Positions 55,458 through 63,944 of a stretch of DNA of 64,000 bases are shown in pieces. The position numbers were made by a program, and so were the translations under genes. How positions within the stretch are numbered: position 1 is the stretch's first letter; each line of letters begins with the position of its first letter. Source of the DNA: Caballeronia calidae (GTDB lineage Bacteria > Pseudomonadota > Gammaproteobacteria > Burkholderiales > Burkholderiaceae); assembly GCF_900044055.2 (NCBI RefSeq), contig NZ_FCOX02000004.1, positions 62,001 through 126,000 on the forward strand. Direction: 5' to 3'. The notes under the pieces are model-generated. The model saw nothing but the letters and a program-made list of their open reading frames with translations. It was not told the DNA's origin and searched no databases.

Positions 55458-56462
55458 ATGTCCAACATCGATACCTCCACCGTACTGCTCGGGCAGGCGC
55501 AACTGCGCAAGCTCGTGCCGCTCGACCTCGACGCAATCGAGCAAGTCGAAGCCGCGTTCAGGTCGCTCGCGACCGAAGCCGTCGCGATGCCGCCGATCCT
55601 GCGCCTCGACATTCCCGAGCATGATGGCGAAGTCGACGTGAAAACCGCGTATTTGCCGCGCTTTCCGAGCTTCGCGATCAAGGTGAGCCCGGGCTTCTTC
55701 AACAATCCGTCGCTCGGCTTGCCGAGCCTGAATGGCCTGATGCTCGTGCTCTCGGCGCGCACGGGTCTCACCGAAGCGGTCTTGCTCGACAACGGTTATC
55801 TCACCGCGGTCCGCACGGCGGCCGCGGGCGCGGTCGCGTCGCGCTGGCTTGCGCGCAAGGATGCGAAGCGTGTCGCGATCATCGGCGCGGGCGAGCAGGC
55901 GCGTCTGCAACTGAAAGCGTTGCGTCTCGTGCGCGATATCGAGCATGTCACCGTATGGGCGCGCGATTCGAAGAACGCGCAGCAGTTCGCACGCGATTGC
56001 GAAGACTTGCCGTGCGAGGTCGCGGACAGCGTCAGTCAGGCGCTCAAACATGCCGACATCGCGATCACGACGACGCCGAGCCGCGAGCCCTTGATTCACG
56101 CACGCGATTTGCATCCCGGTCTGCATATCACCGCGATGGGCTCGGATGCCGAGCACAAGAACGAAATTGCGCCGGACGTGTTCACGAAAGCGCGCTACGT
56201 ATGTGATCGCTTACAGCAGGTGCGCGTGCTGGGCGAACTGCATCACGCGATCGAAGCAGGCGTGACGGATGCTGGCAGTACCTTCGCCGAACTCGGCGAA
56301 GTCATCGCGCAAAAAATGCCGGGCCGCGCGAACGACGACGAAATAACCGTGTGCGACCTCACCGGCACCGGTGCGCAGGACACCGCGATTGCAACGCTCG
56401 CGATTCAGCGTGCGCGCGCGGCGAAGGCAGGAACCATTTTCCACAACGATGTGACCGCTTGA
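55458..56462 (+). CDS. eutC: ornithine cyclodeaminase-like ectoine utilization protein
   Basis: 334 aa, mu-crystallin/ornithine cyclodeaminase fold. The N-terminal segment and the NAD loop IIGAGEQARLQLKAL are clear. With EutB it likely handles the removal of the hydroxyl of hydroxyectoine. It starts 3 bases after eutB and ends 11 bases before eutD, so the genes are one operon. Confidence 0.87.
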   Translation: MSNIDTSTVLLGQAQLRKLVPLDLDAIEQVEAAFRSLATEAVAMPPILRLDIPEHDGEVDVKTAYLPRFPSFAIKVSPGFFNNPSLGLPSLNGLMLVLSARTGLTEAVLLDNGYLTAVRTAAAGAVASRWLARKDAKRVAIIGAGEQARLQLKALRLVRDIEHVTVWARDSKNAQQFARDCEDLPCEVADSVSQALKHADIAITTTPSREPLIHARDLHPGLHITAMGSDAEHKNEIAPDVFTKARYVCDRLQQVRVLGELHHAIEAGVTDAGSTFAELGEVIAQKMPGRANDDEITVCDLTGTGAQDTAIATLAIQRARAAKAGTIFHNDVTA

Positions 56463-56473
56463 TAGAGGGGACG

Positions 56474-57691
56474 ATGTCCGAAATCACGCAACAGAAGAAG
56501 GGCGAGGCGCCCGTGGTACGCCTGCCGTTCGAGCGCAGCGAATACGATGCGCGCATCGCGAAGACGCGGCGCGCGATGGAGAAGGCGGGCATCGATCTGC
56601 TGATCGTGACCGACCCGACCAACATGGCGTGGCTCACCGGCTATGACGGCTGGTCGTTCTACGTGCATCAGTGCGTGCTGCTCGCGATGGACGGCGAGCC
56701 GGTGTGGTACGGCCGCGGCCAGGACGCGAACGGCGCGAAGCGCACGGTGTTCATGTCGCACGACGATATCGTCGGCTATCCGGATCACTATGTGCAATCC
56801 ACGGTGCGCCATCCGATGGATTACCTGTCCACTGAAGTGATCGCCGCGCGCGGCTGGGATCAAAAGCGCATCGGCGTGGAGATGGACAACTACTACTTCA
56901 GCGCGAAGGCGTATGCGTCGTTGACGCAGCATTTGCCGAACGCGAAGTTCGTCGATGCGACCGCGCTCGTCAACTGGCAGCGCGCGGTGAAGTCGCCGCG
57001 CGAGATCGAATACATGCGCGTCGCGGCGCGCATCGTCGAGAAAATGCATGCGCGCATTCTCGACAAGGTCGAGCCGGGCATGAAGAAGAGCGATCTCGTC
57101 GCGCAGATTTACGAAGCGGGCATCACCGGCGTCGAAGGTTATGGCGGCGATTATCCGGCCATCGTGCCGCTGTTGCCGACTGGTTCCGATGCTGCCGCGC
57201 CGCACCTCACGTGGGACGATTCGGCGTTCACGGCGAACGCGGGCACGTTCTTCGAAATCGCGGGATGCTTCAAGCGCTATCACTGTCCGCTGTCGCGCAC
57301 GGTGTATCTCGGCAAGCCGCCGCAGCATTTCATCGAAGGCGAGAAGGCGGTTGTCGAAGGCATCGAAGCAGGGCTTGCGATGGCGAAGCCGGGCAACAAG
57401 ACCGAGGACATCGCCAATGCGTTCTTCGCGGTGCTGGCGAAGTTCGGCATCGAGAAGAACAGCCGTTGCGGTTATCCGATCGGCGCGAGTTATCCGCCGG
57501 ACTGGGGCGAGCGCACGATGAGCCTGCGTCCCGGGGACAAGACCGTCCTCGAACCCGGCATGACGTTCCACTTCATGCCGGGCCTGTGGCTCGACGACTG
57601 GGGCCTCGAAATCACGGAGAGCATCCTGATTACCGATACGGGCGTCGAGACTTTCTGCAACACGCCTCGCAAATTGTTCGTGAAGGAGTAA
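56474..57691 (+). CDS. eutD: ectoine hydrolase, M24 creatinase-like fold
   Basis: 405 aa. An N-terminal creatinase domain (MAWLTGYDGWSFYVHQ, DNYYFSAKAY) and a C-terminal pita-bread domain. The latter lacks the usual metal-binding aspartates: FFEIAGCFKRYHCPLSRTVY in place of the common D...D pattern. This fits the metal-independent EutD/DoeA. It opens the ectoine ring to N-acetyl-L-2,4-diaminobutyrate isomers. The ATG at 56474 follows GAGGGG. The next gene is eutE after 4 bp. Confidence 0.88.
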   Translation: MSEITQQKKGEAPVVRLPFERSEYDARIAKTRRAMEKAGIDLLIVTDPTNMAWLTGYDGWSFYVHQCVLLAMDGEPVWYGRGQDANGAKRTVFMSHDDIVGYPDHYVQSTVRHPMDYLSTEVIAARGWDQKRIGVEMDNYYFSAKAYASLTQHLPNAKFVDATALVNWQRAVKSPREIEYMRVAARIVEKMHARILDKVEPGMKKSDLVAQIYEAGITGVEGYGGDYPAIVPLLPTGSDAAAPHLTWDDSAFTANAGTFFEIAGCFKRYHCPLSRTVYLGKPPQHFIEGEKAVVEGIEAGLAMAKPGNKTEDIANAFFAVLAKFGIEKNSRCGYPIGASYPPDWGERTMSLRPGDKTVLEPGMTFHFMPGLWLDDWGLEITESILITDTGVETFCNTPRKLFVKE

Positions 57692-57695
57692 CACG

Positions 57696-58718
57696 ATGCG
57701 CGCGTCACCGATCAGCCCGACCGTCGATTTCGACGCGGACGGCGAACAGCACGGCTTTCTGAAGCTGCCGTACTCGCGCAACGATTCCGCGTGGGGCGCC
57801 GTGATGATTCCGGTCACCGTGATCAAGCATGGCGACGGACCCACCGCGCTGCTCACGGGCGGCAATCACGGCGACGAGTACGAAGGGCCGATCGCGCTGG
57901 CGAAGCTCGCATCGACGTTGAAGGCAGGCGACGTGAACGGCCGTGTGATCATCGTGCCGTTCATGAACTACCCGGCGTTTCGGGCGGGCGCGCGCACTTC
58001 GCCGATCGATGCGGGCAATCTGAACCGCAGCTTTCCCGGCAAGCCCGACGGCACGGTGACGGAGAAGATCGCGGATTACTTCCAGCGTCATCTGTTGCCG
58101 CTCGCCGATTACGTGCTGGATATTCATGCGGGCGGCCGCACGCTCGACTTCCTGCCGTTCGCGGCGATTCACGTGCTGAACGACGCGACGCAGCAATCGC
58201 GTTGCGAGGCCGCGATGCGCGCGTTCGGCGCGCCTTACTCGATGCGCATGCTGGAGCTCGACAGCGTCGGTCTTTACGACAGCGCGGCGGAAGAGGCGGG
58301 CAAGGTGTTCGTATCGACGGAGCTGGGCGGCGGCGGTTCTTCGACGGCGAAGAGCGTCGCGGTCGCGGAGCGGGGCGTGTATGGCTTTCTTGCGTATGCG
58401 GGCATCATCGAGAAGTCGATCGTGCAGGGCGAAGCGCGCACGACCACGCTGCTCGACATGCCGGACGGCACCTGTTACACGACGAGCGAGCACACGGGTT
58501 TGCTGGAAATGTGCCGCGATCTCGGCGACATGGTGAAAGCGGGCGATGTGCTCGCGCGTGTCTATGACATCACGCGCACGGGCGCGGCGCCGGTTGAATA
58601 TCGCGCGAAGCGTGATGGTCTGCTTGCGGCACGGCATTTCCCCGGCCTCGTGCAAACGGGCGATACTGTGGCTGTGGTAGCGGATATCGTCGAACGCAAC
58701 ATTGCTGTGAGCGTGTAA
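57696..58718 (+). CDS. eutE: N-alpha-acetyl-L-2,4-diaminobutyrate deacetylase
   Basis: 340 aa, succinylglutamate desuccinylase/aspartoacylase-like zinc enzyme. The metal-binding pattern GGNHGDEYEG and VLDIHAGG is visible. It removes acetyl to give diaminobutyrate in the ectoine pathway. It follows eutD after 4 bp and is followed by the AsnC gene with a TTG start just after its stop. Confidence 0.88.
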   Translation: MRASPISPTVDFDADGEQHGFLKLPYSRNDSAWGAVMIPVTVIKHGDGPTALLTGGNHGDEYEGPIALAKLASTLKAGDVNGRVIIVPFMNYPAFRAGARTSPIDAGNLNRSFPGKPDGTVTEKIADYFQRHLLPLADYVLDIHAGGRTLDFLPFAAIHVLNDATQQSRCEAAMRAFGAPYSMRMLELDSVGLYDSAAEEAGKVFVSTELGGGGSSTAKSVAVAERGVYGFLAYAGIIEKSIVQGEARTTTLLDMPDGTCYTTSEHTGLLEMCRDLGDMVKAGDVLARVYDITRTGAAPVEYRAKRDGLLAARHFPGLVQTGDTVAVVADIVERNIAVSV

Positions 58719-58719
58719 T

Positions 58720-59202
58720 TTGATCAAACTCGATCGCTACGATCTGGCCATCCTTCGCATTCTTGCGCGGGATGGCCGCATCACGAAATCGCGCCTTGCG
58801 GAAGAGGTCAATCTGTCGATCTCGCCTGCATGGGAGCGCGTGAAGAAACTCGAAGATAGCGGGCTCATCAAGGGCTATCGCGCGGATATCGACTGGACGG
58901 CTGCTTTCAAAGGCAGCCGTATTGTCGTTGAGGTGACGCTTTCGCGTCATACGGCGGCGGATATGCGGCGGTTCGAGGAGCGGGTTGCTGCGGCTTCCGA
59001 AATCGTCCAGTGTTATGCCACCGGGGGTGGCGTGGATTATGTGCTGCATGTCGTGGCGCGGGATATCGATCACTATCAGCGGTTTATCGATTCTTTGCTT
59101 GTTGAGGAGCTTGGGATCGAGCGGTACTTCACTTATATCGTTACCAAGGTTGTGAAGAATGCGGCGGGGGCGCCGCCGGACTGGGCTGAAGAGGGGCTTT
59201 GA
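58720..59202 (+). CDS. asnC: Lrp/AsnC family regulator of ectoine catabolism
   Basis: 160 aa from a TTG start directly after the eutE stop (one base). The helix-turn-helix at about 8-50 (LAILRILARDGRITKSRLAEEVNLSISPAWERVKKLEDSGLI) and the RAM domain (VDYVLHVVARDIDHYQRF) are clear. Ectoine clusters commonly carry such a regulator (AsnC/DoeX) next to EnuR. There is no clear ribosome binding site, so translational coupling with eutE is likely. Confidence 0.84.
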   Translation: MIKLDRYDLAILRILARDGRITKSRLAEEVNLSISPAWERVKKLEDSGLIKGYRADIDWTAAFKGSRIVVEVTLSRHTAADMRRFEERVAAASEIVQCYATGGGVDYVLHVVARDIDHYQRFIDSLLVEELGIERYFTYIVTKVVKNAAGAPPDWAEEGL

Positions 59203-59235
59203 TCTTTGTTGCCGGATCCCGGGGGGCGGGCGTGC

Positions 59236-59867
59236 GTGAAATCCTGTTTTCGTGTCGGTCTATTAGCGTTGCCCCTGTGCGGGGCGGCAGTCACTTTCTT
59301 TGCTGCTGCAAAGAAAGTAACCAAAGAAACAGCTATCCCCAGCCTAAGCACTTCATGCCGGCCGCGGCACAGAAGATTGCACGTGGTCCGGCAGTAGCGA
59401 GTGCCCTCACAAAACTCTCCGGGCTTGGACCGCGCACGGTCTGTCACATCGCACCACTCAACTGACCGGTAAGGCGCCAAATAGCTCCGGCCCGCTTCGC
59501 GGCCGACCGGCCAATCGGGGCTGCGCGCGCTTCCTTGCTGACATGTCCATCTCACTGCATCGGTGGTTCGTTGGTTTCCCTTGCATACCCAGCGGCAGCG
59601 CGTAGCGCTGTGCCGGAGCTATTTCGTGCTGAACCAGCGCCCTTAATGGTCTAGCTTGTCAGACCGTGCGCGGTCCACGCCCGATAAGACCTATGAGGGC
59701 ACTCGCTACTGCCGGACCACGTGCGAAGTTCTGTGCCGCGGCCGGCCTGAAGTGCTTAGGCTGGGGAAAGCTGTTTCTTTGGTTACTTTCTTTGCAGCAG
59801 CAAAGAAAGTGACTGCCGCCCCGCACAGGGGCAACGCCAATAGACCGACACGAAAACAGGATTTCAC
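59236..59867. repeat. 632-bp inverted-repeat element with 208-bp arms
   Basis: Left arm 59236-59443 and right arm 59660-59867 are reverse complements with about 14 mismatches by eye, framing a 216-bp loop. Inside each arm is a strong hairpin (CTTTCTTTGC TGCT GCAAAGAAAG). In the loop a further inverted pair AAATAGCTCCGGC (59479-59491) / GCCGGAGCTATTT (59612-59624) continues the symmetry. A degenerate single arm lies at 30901-30978. It separates asnC from the doeC-like gene. No transposase gene is inside. The open frames it contains are mirror images of one another and look incidental. Confidence 0.8.
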
Positions 59868-60030
59868 AGAAAGCCCAGGCAAGCGGCCAGCTCCCAAAAA
59901 AACCACCGCAACGCGAAAGCCAAACAGAAAAAACACCAGCCCCCCGAGCCGATAACAAAAAATCCGCAGACAGCAAGAACCTTAAAGTAGACCCATCGGA
60001 ACACAAACGAATGCACGCAAGGAGACGAAC

Positions 60031-61509
60031 ATGCTGCTGGGTCATCCCGTTCTATTCAAATCGCTTTGCTACATCGACGGCCGCTGGGTCCACAGCGACA
60101 GTGCCGCGTCGATCGCGGTAACGAACCCCGCAGATCAGAAAGTTATCGGCCATGTCCCGATGCTCGACAAGGCGCAAATCGTAGCCTCCGTCGATGCCGC
60201 CGACCGCGCGTTCCAATCATGGCGCTGGATGCCGCAGCAAAAACGCAGTGCGCTGCTGTTGCGCTGGCATGAGCTGATCATGCGTCATCAGGCAGACCTC
60301 GCCGGCATTCTGTCGCTCGAACAAGGCAAGCCGCTCGCCGAATCCAAAGGCGAAATCGCCTACGCAGCCAGCTTCGTCGAATGGTTCGCGAATGAAGCAA
60401 AGCGCCTGACGGGCCGCACGATCCCCACGCATATCGACGGTGCGCATCTCGGCACCGTGATGGAACCGGTCGGCGTCGCAGCGCTCATCACGCCGTGGAA
60501 TTTCCCCGTCGCGATGATCACGCGCAAGGCCGCCGCCGCGATCGCCGCGGGCTGCACGGTCGTCGTCAAACCTGCACACGAAACGCCGTTCTCCGCGATC
60601 GCGCTCGCGCAACTCGCCGAAGAAGCGGGCTTCCCGCCGGGCGTGTTCAACGTCGTCATCGGTGAGCCGCAAATGGCGATGGAAACGCTCGTCAGCGATA
60701 CCCGCGTGCGTGCCGTGAGCTTCACAGGATCGACGCGCGTCGGCGGTCTCGTCGCGAAGACGGCCGCGCAAGCAGGCATCAAGAAGCTGGCGCTGGAACT
60801 CGGCGGCAATGCGCCCTTTATCGTGACCGAAGATGCGGACCTGGAACAGGCCGTGCGCGTCGCGGTAGGCGCCAAGTTTCAAACGTCGGGACAGGATTGC
60901 TGCGCTGCAAACCGCATTCTCGTCGCGCGTCCGCTCTATGAGCAATTCGTTCAACGCTATACGGAAGCAGTGAAGGCACTCAAAGTAGGCACGGCATTCG
61001 AAGCGAATGTCGATGTCGGTCCGCTCATGCATCAGGCCGCATTCGATGCGACCGTCGCACGCGTCGAAGATGCGCAAGCGCAAGGCGCGCGCATCACCGC
61101 CGGCGGCAAGCCGCATGCGCTCGGCGGCTGGTTCTTTGAACCGACCGTCGTCGCCGATGCCAAACCGGGTATGCGTATCTACGACGAAGAGAACTTCGCG
61201 CCGATCTCCGCGATTTCCCCGTTCGATACGCTCGACGAAGCCGTCACGCGCGCCAACGACACGGAATACGGCCTCGCCGCCTACATCTGCGCGACGCGCA
61301 TCGACACGATCTTCCAGCTCGTGCGACGGCTCGACTTCGCCATGGTGTCGGTCAACGGCGTGAAATTCACCGGCGCGCCGATTCCGTTCGGCGGCATGAA
61401 AGCCTCGGGCCTCGGCCGCGAAGGCGGCGCGGAAGGCTTCGAGCCCTTCGTCGAAACGAAATACTTTTGCCTCGGCAATCTCGGCCTGCCGCTCACGAGC
61501 GCGGCCTGA
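60031..61509 (+). CDS. doeC: aldehyde dehydrogenase, aspartate-semialdehyde type of ectoine catabolism (GabD-like)
   Basis: 492 aa NAD(P)-dependent aldehyde dehydrogenase, close to GabD. Catalytic cysteine C290 (TSGQDCCAAN), the general base in LELGGN, and TPWNFP in the cofactor pocket are visible. In the ectoine pathway it oxidises aspartate semialdehyde to aspartate. AAGGAG lies before the ATG. It is followed by doeD after 46 bp. The 828-bp gap after asnC contains the inverted-repeat element, so this gene may have its own promoter. Confidence 0.85.
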   Translation: MLLGHPVLFKSLCYIDGRWVHSDSAASIAVTNPADQKVIGHVPMLDKAQIVASVDAADRAFQSWRWMPQQKRSALLLRWHELIMRHQADLAGILSLEQGKPLAESKGEIAYAASFVEWFANEAKRLTGRTIPTHIDGAHLGTVMEPVGVAALITPWNFPVAMITRKAAAAIAAGCTVVVKPAHETPFSAIALAQLAEEAGFPPGVFNVVIGEPQMAMETLVSDTRVRAVSFTGSTRVGGLVAKTAAQAGIKKLALELGGNAPFIVTEDADLEQAVRVAVGAKFQTSGQDCCAANRILVARPLYEQFVQRYTEAVKALKVGTAFEANVDVGPLMHQAAFDATVARVEDAQAQGARITAGGKPHALGGWFFEPTVVADAKPGMRIYDEENFAPISAISPFDTLDEAVTRANDTEYGLAAYICATRIDTIFQLVRRLDFAMVSVNGVKFTGAPIPFGGMKASGLGREGGAEGFEPFVETKYFCLGNLGLPLTSAA

Positions 61510-61555
61510 CAGAACTATCCTCAAAGAGACACATCAGGAATACAAGGAGAAACAC

Positions 61556-62974
61556 ATGACCCAGCAAAACCAATCGCTCGAGCAACTGTTCGCCGAAGAC
61601 CGCGCGCACTTCATGCACCCGTCCACGCACGCGCACGATCACGCGAGCGGCGCGCTGCCCGGCAAGATCGTCACGGGCGCGAAGGGCATCCGCATTCAGG
61701 ATCATCAGGGCAAAAGCTATATCGATGCATTCGCGGGCCTCTACTGCGTGAACATCGGCTATGGCCGCACCGAAGTGGCCGAAGCGATCTACGAGCAGGC
61801 GAAGAAGCTCGCGTATTACCACACCTATGTCGGTCACTCGACCGATACGATCATCGAACTGTCGTCGCGCATCATCGACTGGTCGCCGGAAGGCATGAAG
61901 AAGGTGTACTACGGCATGTCGGGGTCGGATGCGAACGAAACGCAGATCAAGATCGTCTGGTACTACAACAATGTGCTCGGCCGTCCGAACAAGAAGAAGA
62001 TCATTTCGCGCGAGCGCGGCTATCACGGCTCGGGCATCGTGACGGGCAGCCTCACGGGACTGCCGAGCTTCCATCAGAACTTCGATCTGCCGATCGATCG
62101 CGTGAAGCACACGGTATGTCCGCACTGGTATCGCAAGGCGCCGGCCGGCATGAGCGAAGCGCAATTCACCGCGTATTGCGTGGAAGAGCTGGAAAAGCTG
62201 ATCGCCAAGGAAGGCGCGGATACGATTGCCGCATTCATCGCCGAGCCGGTGATGGGCACGGGCGGCATCATCGCGCCGCCGCAAGGTTATTGGGAAGCGA
62301 TCCAGGACGTGCTGAAGAAGCATGACATCCTGCTGATCTCCGATGAAGTCGTGTGCGGCTTCGGTCGTCTGGGCTCGAAGATGGGCGCGCAGCACTTCGG
62401 CATCAAGCCGGACCTCATCACCGTGGCGAAGGGCCTGACGAGCGCGTATGCGCCGCTGTCGGGCGTGATCGTCGGCGAGAAGGTGTGGGACGTCATCGAG
62501 AAGGGCTCGCAGGAATACGGCCCGATGGGTCACGGCTGGACGTATTCGGGACACCCGATCTGCGCGGCCGCGGCGATCGCCAACCTCGATATCCTCGAGC
62601 GCGAGAACCTCACGCAGAATGCCGCCGATGTCGGCGCGTATTTCCAGCAGCAATTGCACGACGCATTCGACGGGCATCCGCTCGTCGGCGAAGTGCGCGG
62701 CGCGGGCATGCTGGCGGCGCTCGAATTCATGGCCGACAAGGACGCCCGCAAGCCGTTCGATGCAGCGCTGAAGGTCGGTCCGAAGGTTTCGGCCGCAGCA
62801 CTCGAACGCGGCGTGATCGCGCGTGCGATGCCGCATGGCGATATCCTCGGCTTCGCGCCGCCGCTCACCACGACGCGCACCGAGGCGGACGAGATCGTCG
62901 GCATCGTGAAGCAGGCGGTGGATGCGGTCGCGAATGAAGTGATCGGCTCGGCGCTCGCGACTCAGGCAATCTGA
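61556..62974 (+). CDS. doeD: L-2,4-diaminobutyrate transaminase
   Basis: 472 aa class III PLP aminotransferase. Pattern: GLYCVNIGYGRTEVAEAI, SGSDANETQIK, RGYHGSG, DEVVCGFGRLG, and the PLP lysine K292 in ITVAKGLTSAY. It transfers the terminal amino group of diaminobutyrate to give aspartate semialdehyde. It is followed by a terminator at 63006. It completes the route started by eutD and eutE. Confidence 0.88.
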   Translation: MTQQNQSLEQLFAEDRAHFMHPSTHAHDHASGALPGKIVTGAKGIRIQDHQGKSYIDAFAGLYCVNIGYGRTEVAEAIYEQAKKLAYYHTYVGHSTDTIIELSSRIIDWSPEGMKKVYYGMSGSDANETQIKIVWYYNNVLGRPNKKKIISRERGYHGSGIVTGSLTGLPSFHQNFDLPIDRVKHTVCPHWYRKAPAGMSEAQFTAYCVEELEKLIAKEGADTIAAFIAEPVMGTGGIIAPPQGYWEAIQDVLKKHDILLISDEVVCGFGRLGSKMGAQHFGIKPDLITVAKGLTSAYAPLSGVIVGEKVWDVIEKGSQEYGPMGHGWTYSGHPICAAAAIANLDILERENLTQNAADVGAYFQQQLHDAFDGHPLVGEVRGAGMLAALEFMADKDARKPFDAALKVGPKVSAAALERGVIARAMPHGDILGFAPPLTTTRTEADEIVGIVKQAVDAVANEVIGSALATQAI

Positions 62975-63005
62975 TCGCTCGCAGCAGTAGCACTGGCAGC
63001 ACCGG

Positions 63006-63034
63006 AGGCCCGCGAAAAATTCGCGGGCCTTTTT
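63006..63034 (+). terminator. rho-independent terminator of the doeC-doeD transcript
   Basis: Stem AGGCCCGCGAA (63006-63016) / TTCGCGGGCCT (63020-63030), a three-base loop and a run of Ts to 63034. It lies 31 bases after the doeD stop. Confidence 0.85.
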
Positions 63035-63102
63035 CATGTCGATATGAACTGGAACGCGGGTTGCTCGACCATCTTCGATGCACGATCGAAAGGAGAACCA
63101 CA

Positions 63103-63429
63103 ATGAGCAATGGCGAGCAGGAATCGAAGAGCACCGACAAGCCGTTGGGCGACGCCGGCAGCGGCGCGAGCGGCGGCGGTTCCATCGGCAACACGCCGGG
63201 GCCGGGTTCGGCCACGGGCGGCGATCCGAAGCAGGGCGTGCGCCAGCCGAATGCAGGGGAAATCGAGCCGGAAAACCGTCGTCTGGATCAGCATCCGCAT
63301 CAGACGGCGGAAGTGCCGTACGGCTCGGGCAACGCGCCGGAAATTGCCGGCAAGGGCGGGCTCGATGCGCAGAATGCGGACTTGCCCGATCCCGCGAATA
63401 AACATACGGAACCGCTAAAGCGCATTTGA
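63103..63429 (+). CDS. small hydrophilic disordered protein
   Basis: 108 aa, rich in G, S, D, N, P and E (for example GSGASGGGSIGNTPGPGS), with no domain or signal. AAAGGAG lies 7 bases before the ATG, supporting expression. It ends before the bidirectional terminator at 63455. It resembles hydrophilic stress proteins in composition only. Confidence 0.65.
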   Translation: MSNGEQESKSTDKPLGDAGSGASGGGSIGNTPGPGSATGGDPKQGVRQPNAGEIEPENRRLDQHPHQTAEVPYGSGNAPEIAGKGGLDAQNADLPDPANKHTEPLKRI

Positions 63430-63454
63430 CGAAAGACCCGATGCGCCAATAAAA

Positions 63455-63482
63455 CAAAACGGCCACGAAAGTGGCCGTTTTG
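63455..63482. terminator. bidirectional rho-independent terminator
   Basis: CAAAACGGCCAC (63455-63466), loop GAAA, GTGGCCGTTTTG (63471-63482). The A- and T-tracts flank the stem, so it can end both the small protein gene from the left and the pqqA transcript from the right (pqqA stop at 63504). Confidence 0.82.
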
Positions 63483-63503
63483 TCATGTTCCAATCAATTC
63501 CGA

Positions 63504-63578
63504 TTAACGCGTCGCGATGTACATCGTAATTTCAAAGCCGAAGCGCATATCGGTGAAACTCGGGGTTTCCCACTTCAT
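63504..63578 (-). CDS. pqqA: coenzyme PQQ precursor peptide, orphan
   Basis: 24 aa, MKWETPSFTDMRFGFEITMYIATR in shortened form: MKWETPSFTDMR then FGFEITMYIATR. The cross-linked residues of PqqA are present as E16 and Y20 in ExxxY spacing, and the W3...P6...T9-D10 pattern matches. AAAGGAG precedes the ATG. The peptide is cut and joined to form pyrroloquinoline quinone. No pqqB, C, D or E follows; the bidirectional terminator begins 22 bases after the stop. It is therefore a free-standing extra precursor gene, with the maturation genes presumably elsewhere. Confidence 0.85.
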   Translation of the reverse strand: MKWETPSFTDMRFGFEITMYIATR

Positions 63579-63743
63579 AGAGCCTCCTTTGGTGATTGGC
63601 CAGACGGATGCCGGGCCGCTGCGCGGTTTCATCTCTTGCAGGCGCCGTGCAAAGCCGCGCATCCCGATTCGACGCAATTTGAATGCTAGCGCGAGAACGC
63701 CGGGCGCATGATTGGAAATTGCACCGGCGTTCATTTAATTTAT
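63579..63743. promoter_or_regulatory. pqqA upstream region
   Basis: 165 bp between the small protein gene at 63744 and pqqA, both on the minus strand. AT-rich around 63710-63750. No clear promoter boxes or operator could be fixed by eye. It may carry the pqqA promoter or a readthrough leader. Confidence 0.35.
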
Positions 63744-63944
63744 TTATAGCGGACGTGGGCGATTTCCCGAATCGTCAGGCGTCGTACCGATTTTGTCGGG
63801 CTCATTCACCGGGTCGCGTTCGGTCGCTTCACCGGGCCGCGGGATTACCCTGTCTGCGTCCTTGGGATCGATATTGCTCAGATTATTGCCGCCAGGCGCG
63901 TGCGGCTTGTCGCGCGTGTCGGGCGCTGCGGGATTTTCAGTCAT
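63744..63944 (-). CDS. small hydrophilic disordered protein
   Basis: 66 aa, rich in D, P, N, E and R with no hydrophobic core; no domain recognised. GAGGAAAA lies 8 bases before the ATG, so it is probably translated. It may share a transcript with pqqA downstream (166 bp). Confidence 0.55.
   Translation of the reverse strand: MTENPAAPDTRDKPHAPGGNNLSNIDPKDADRVIPRPGEATERDPVNEPDKIGTTPDDSGNRPRPL

Noticed and set aside
54435..56156. A 573-codon minus-strand frame over eutB and eutC
   Set aside because: Antisense to two genes of a known operon, no ribosome binding site, shadow composition.
59199..60030. Small open frames inside the inverted-repeat element
   Set aside because: They appear in mirrored pairs from the two arms and have no ribosome binding site of note, so they are a by-product of the repeat.
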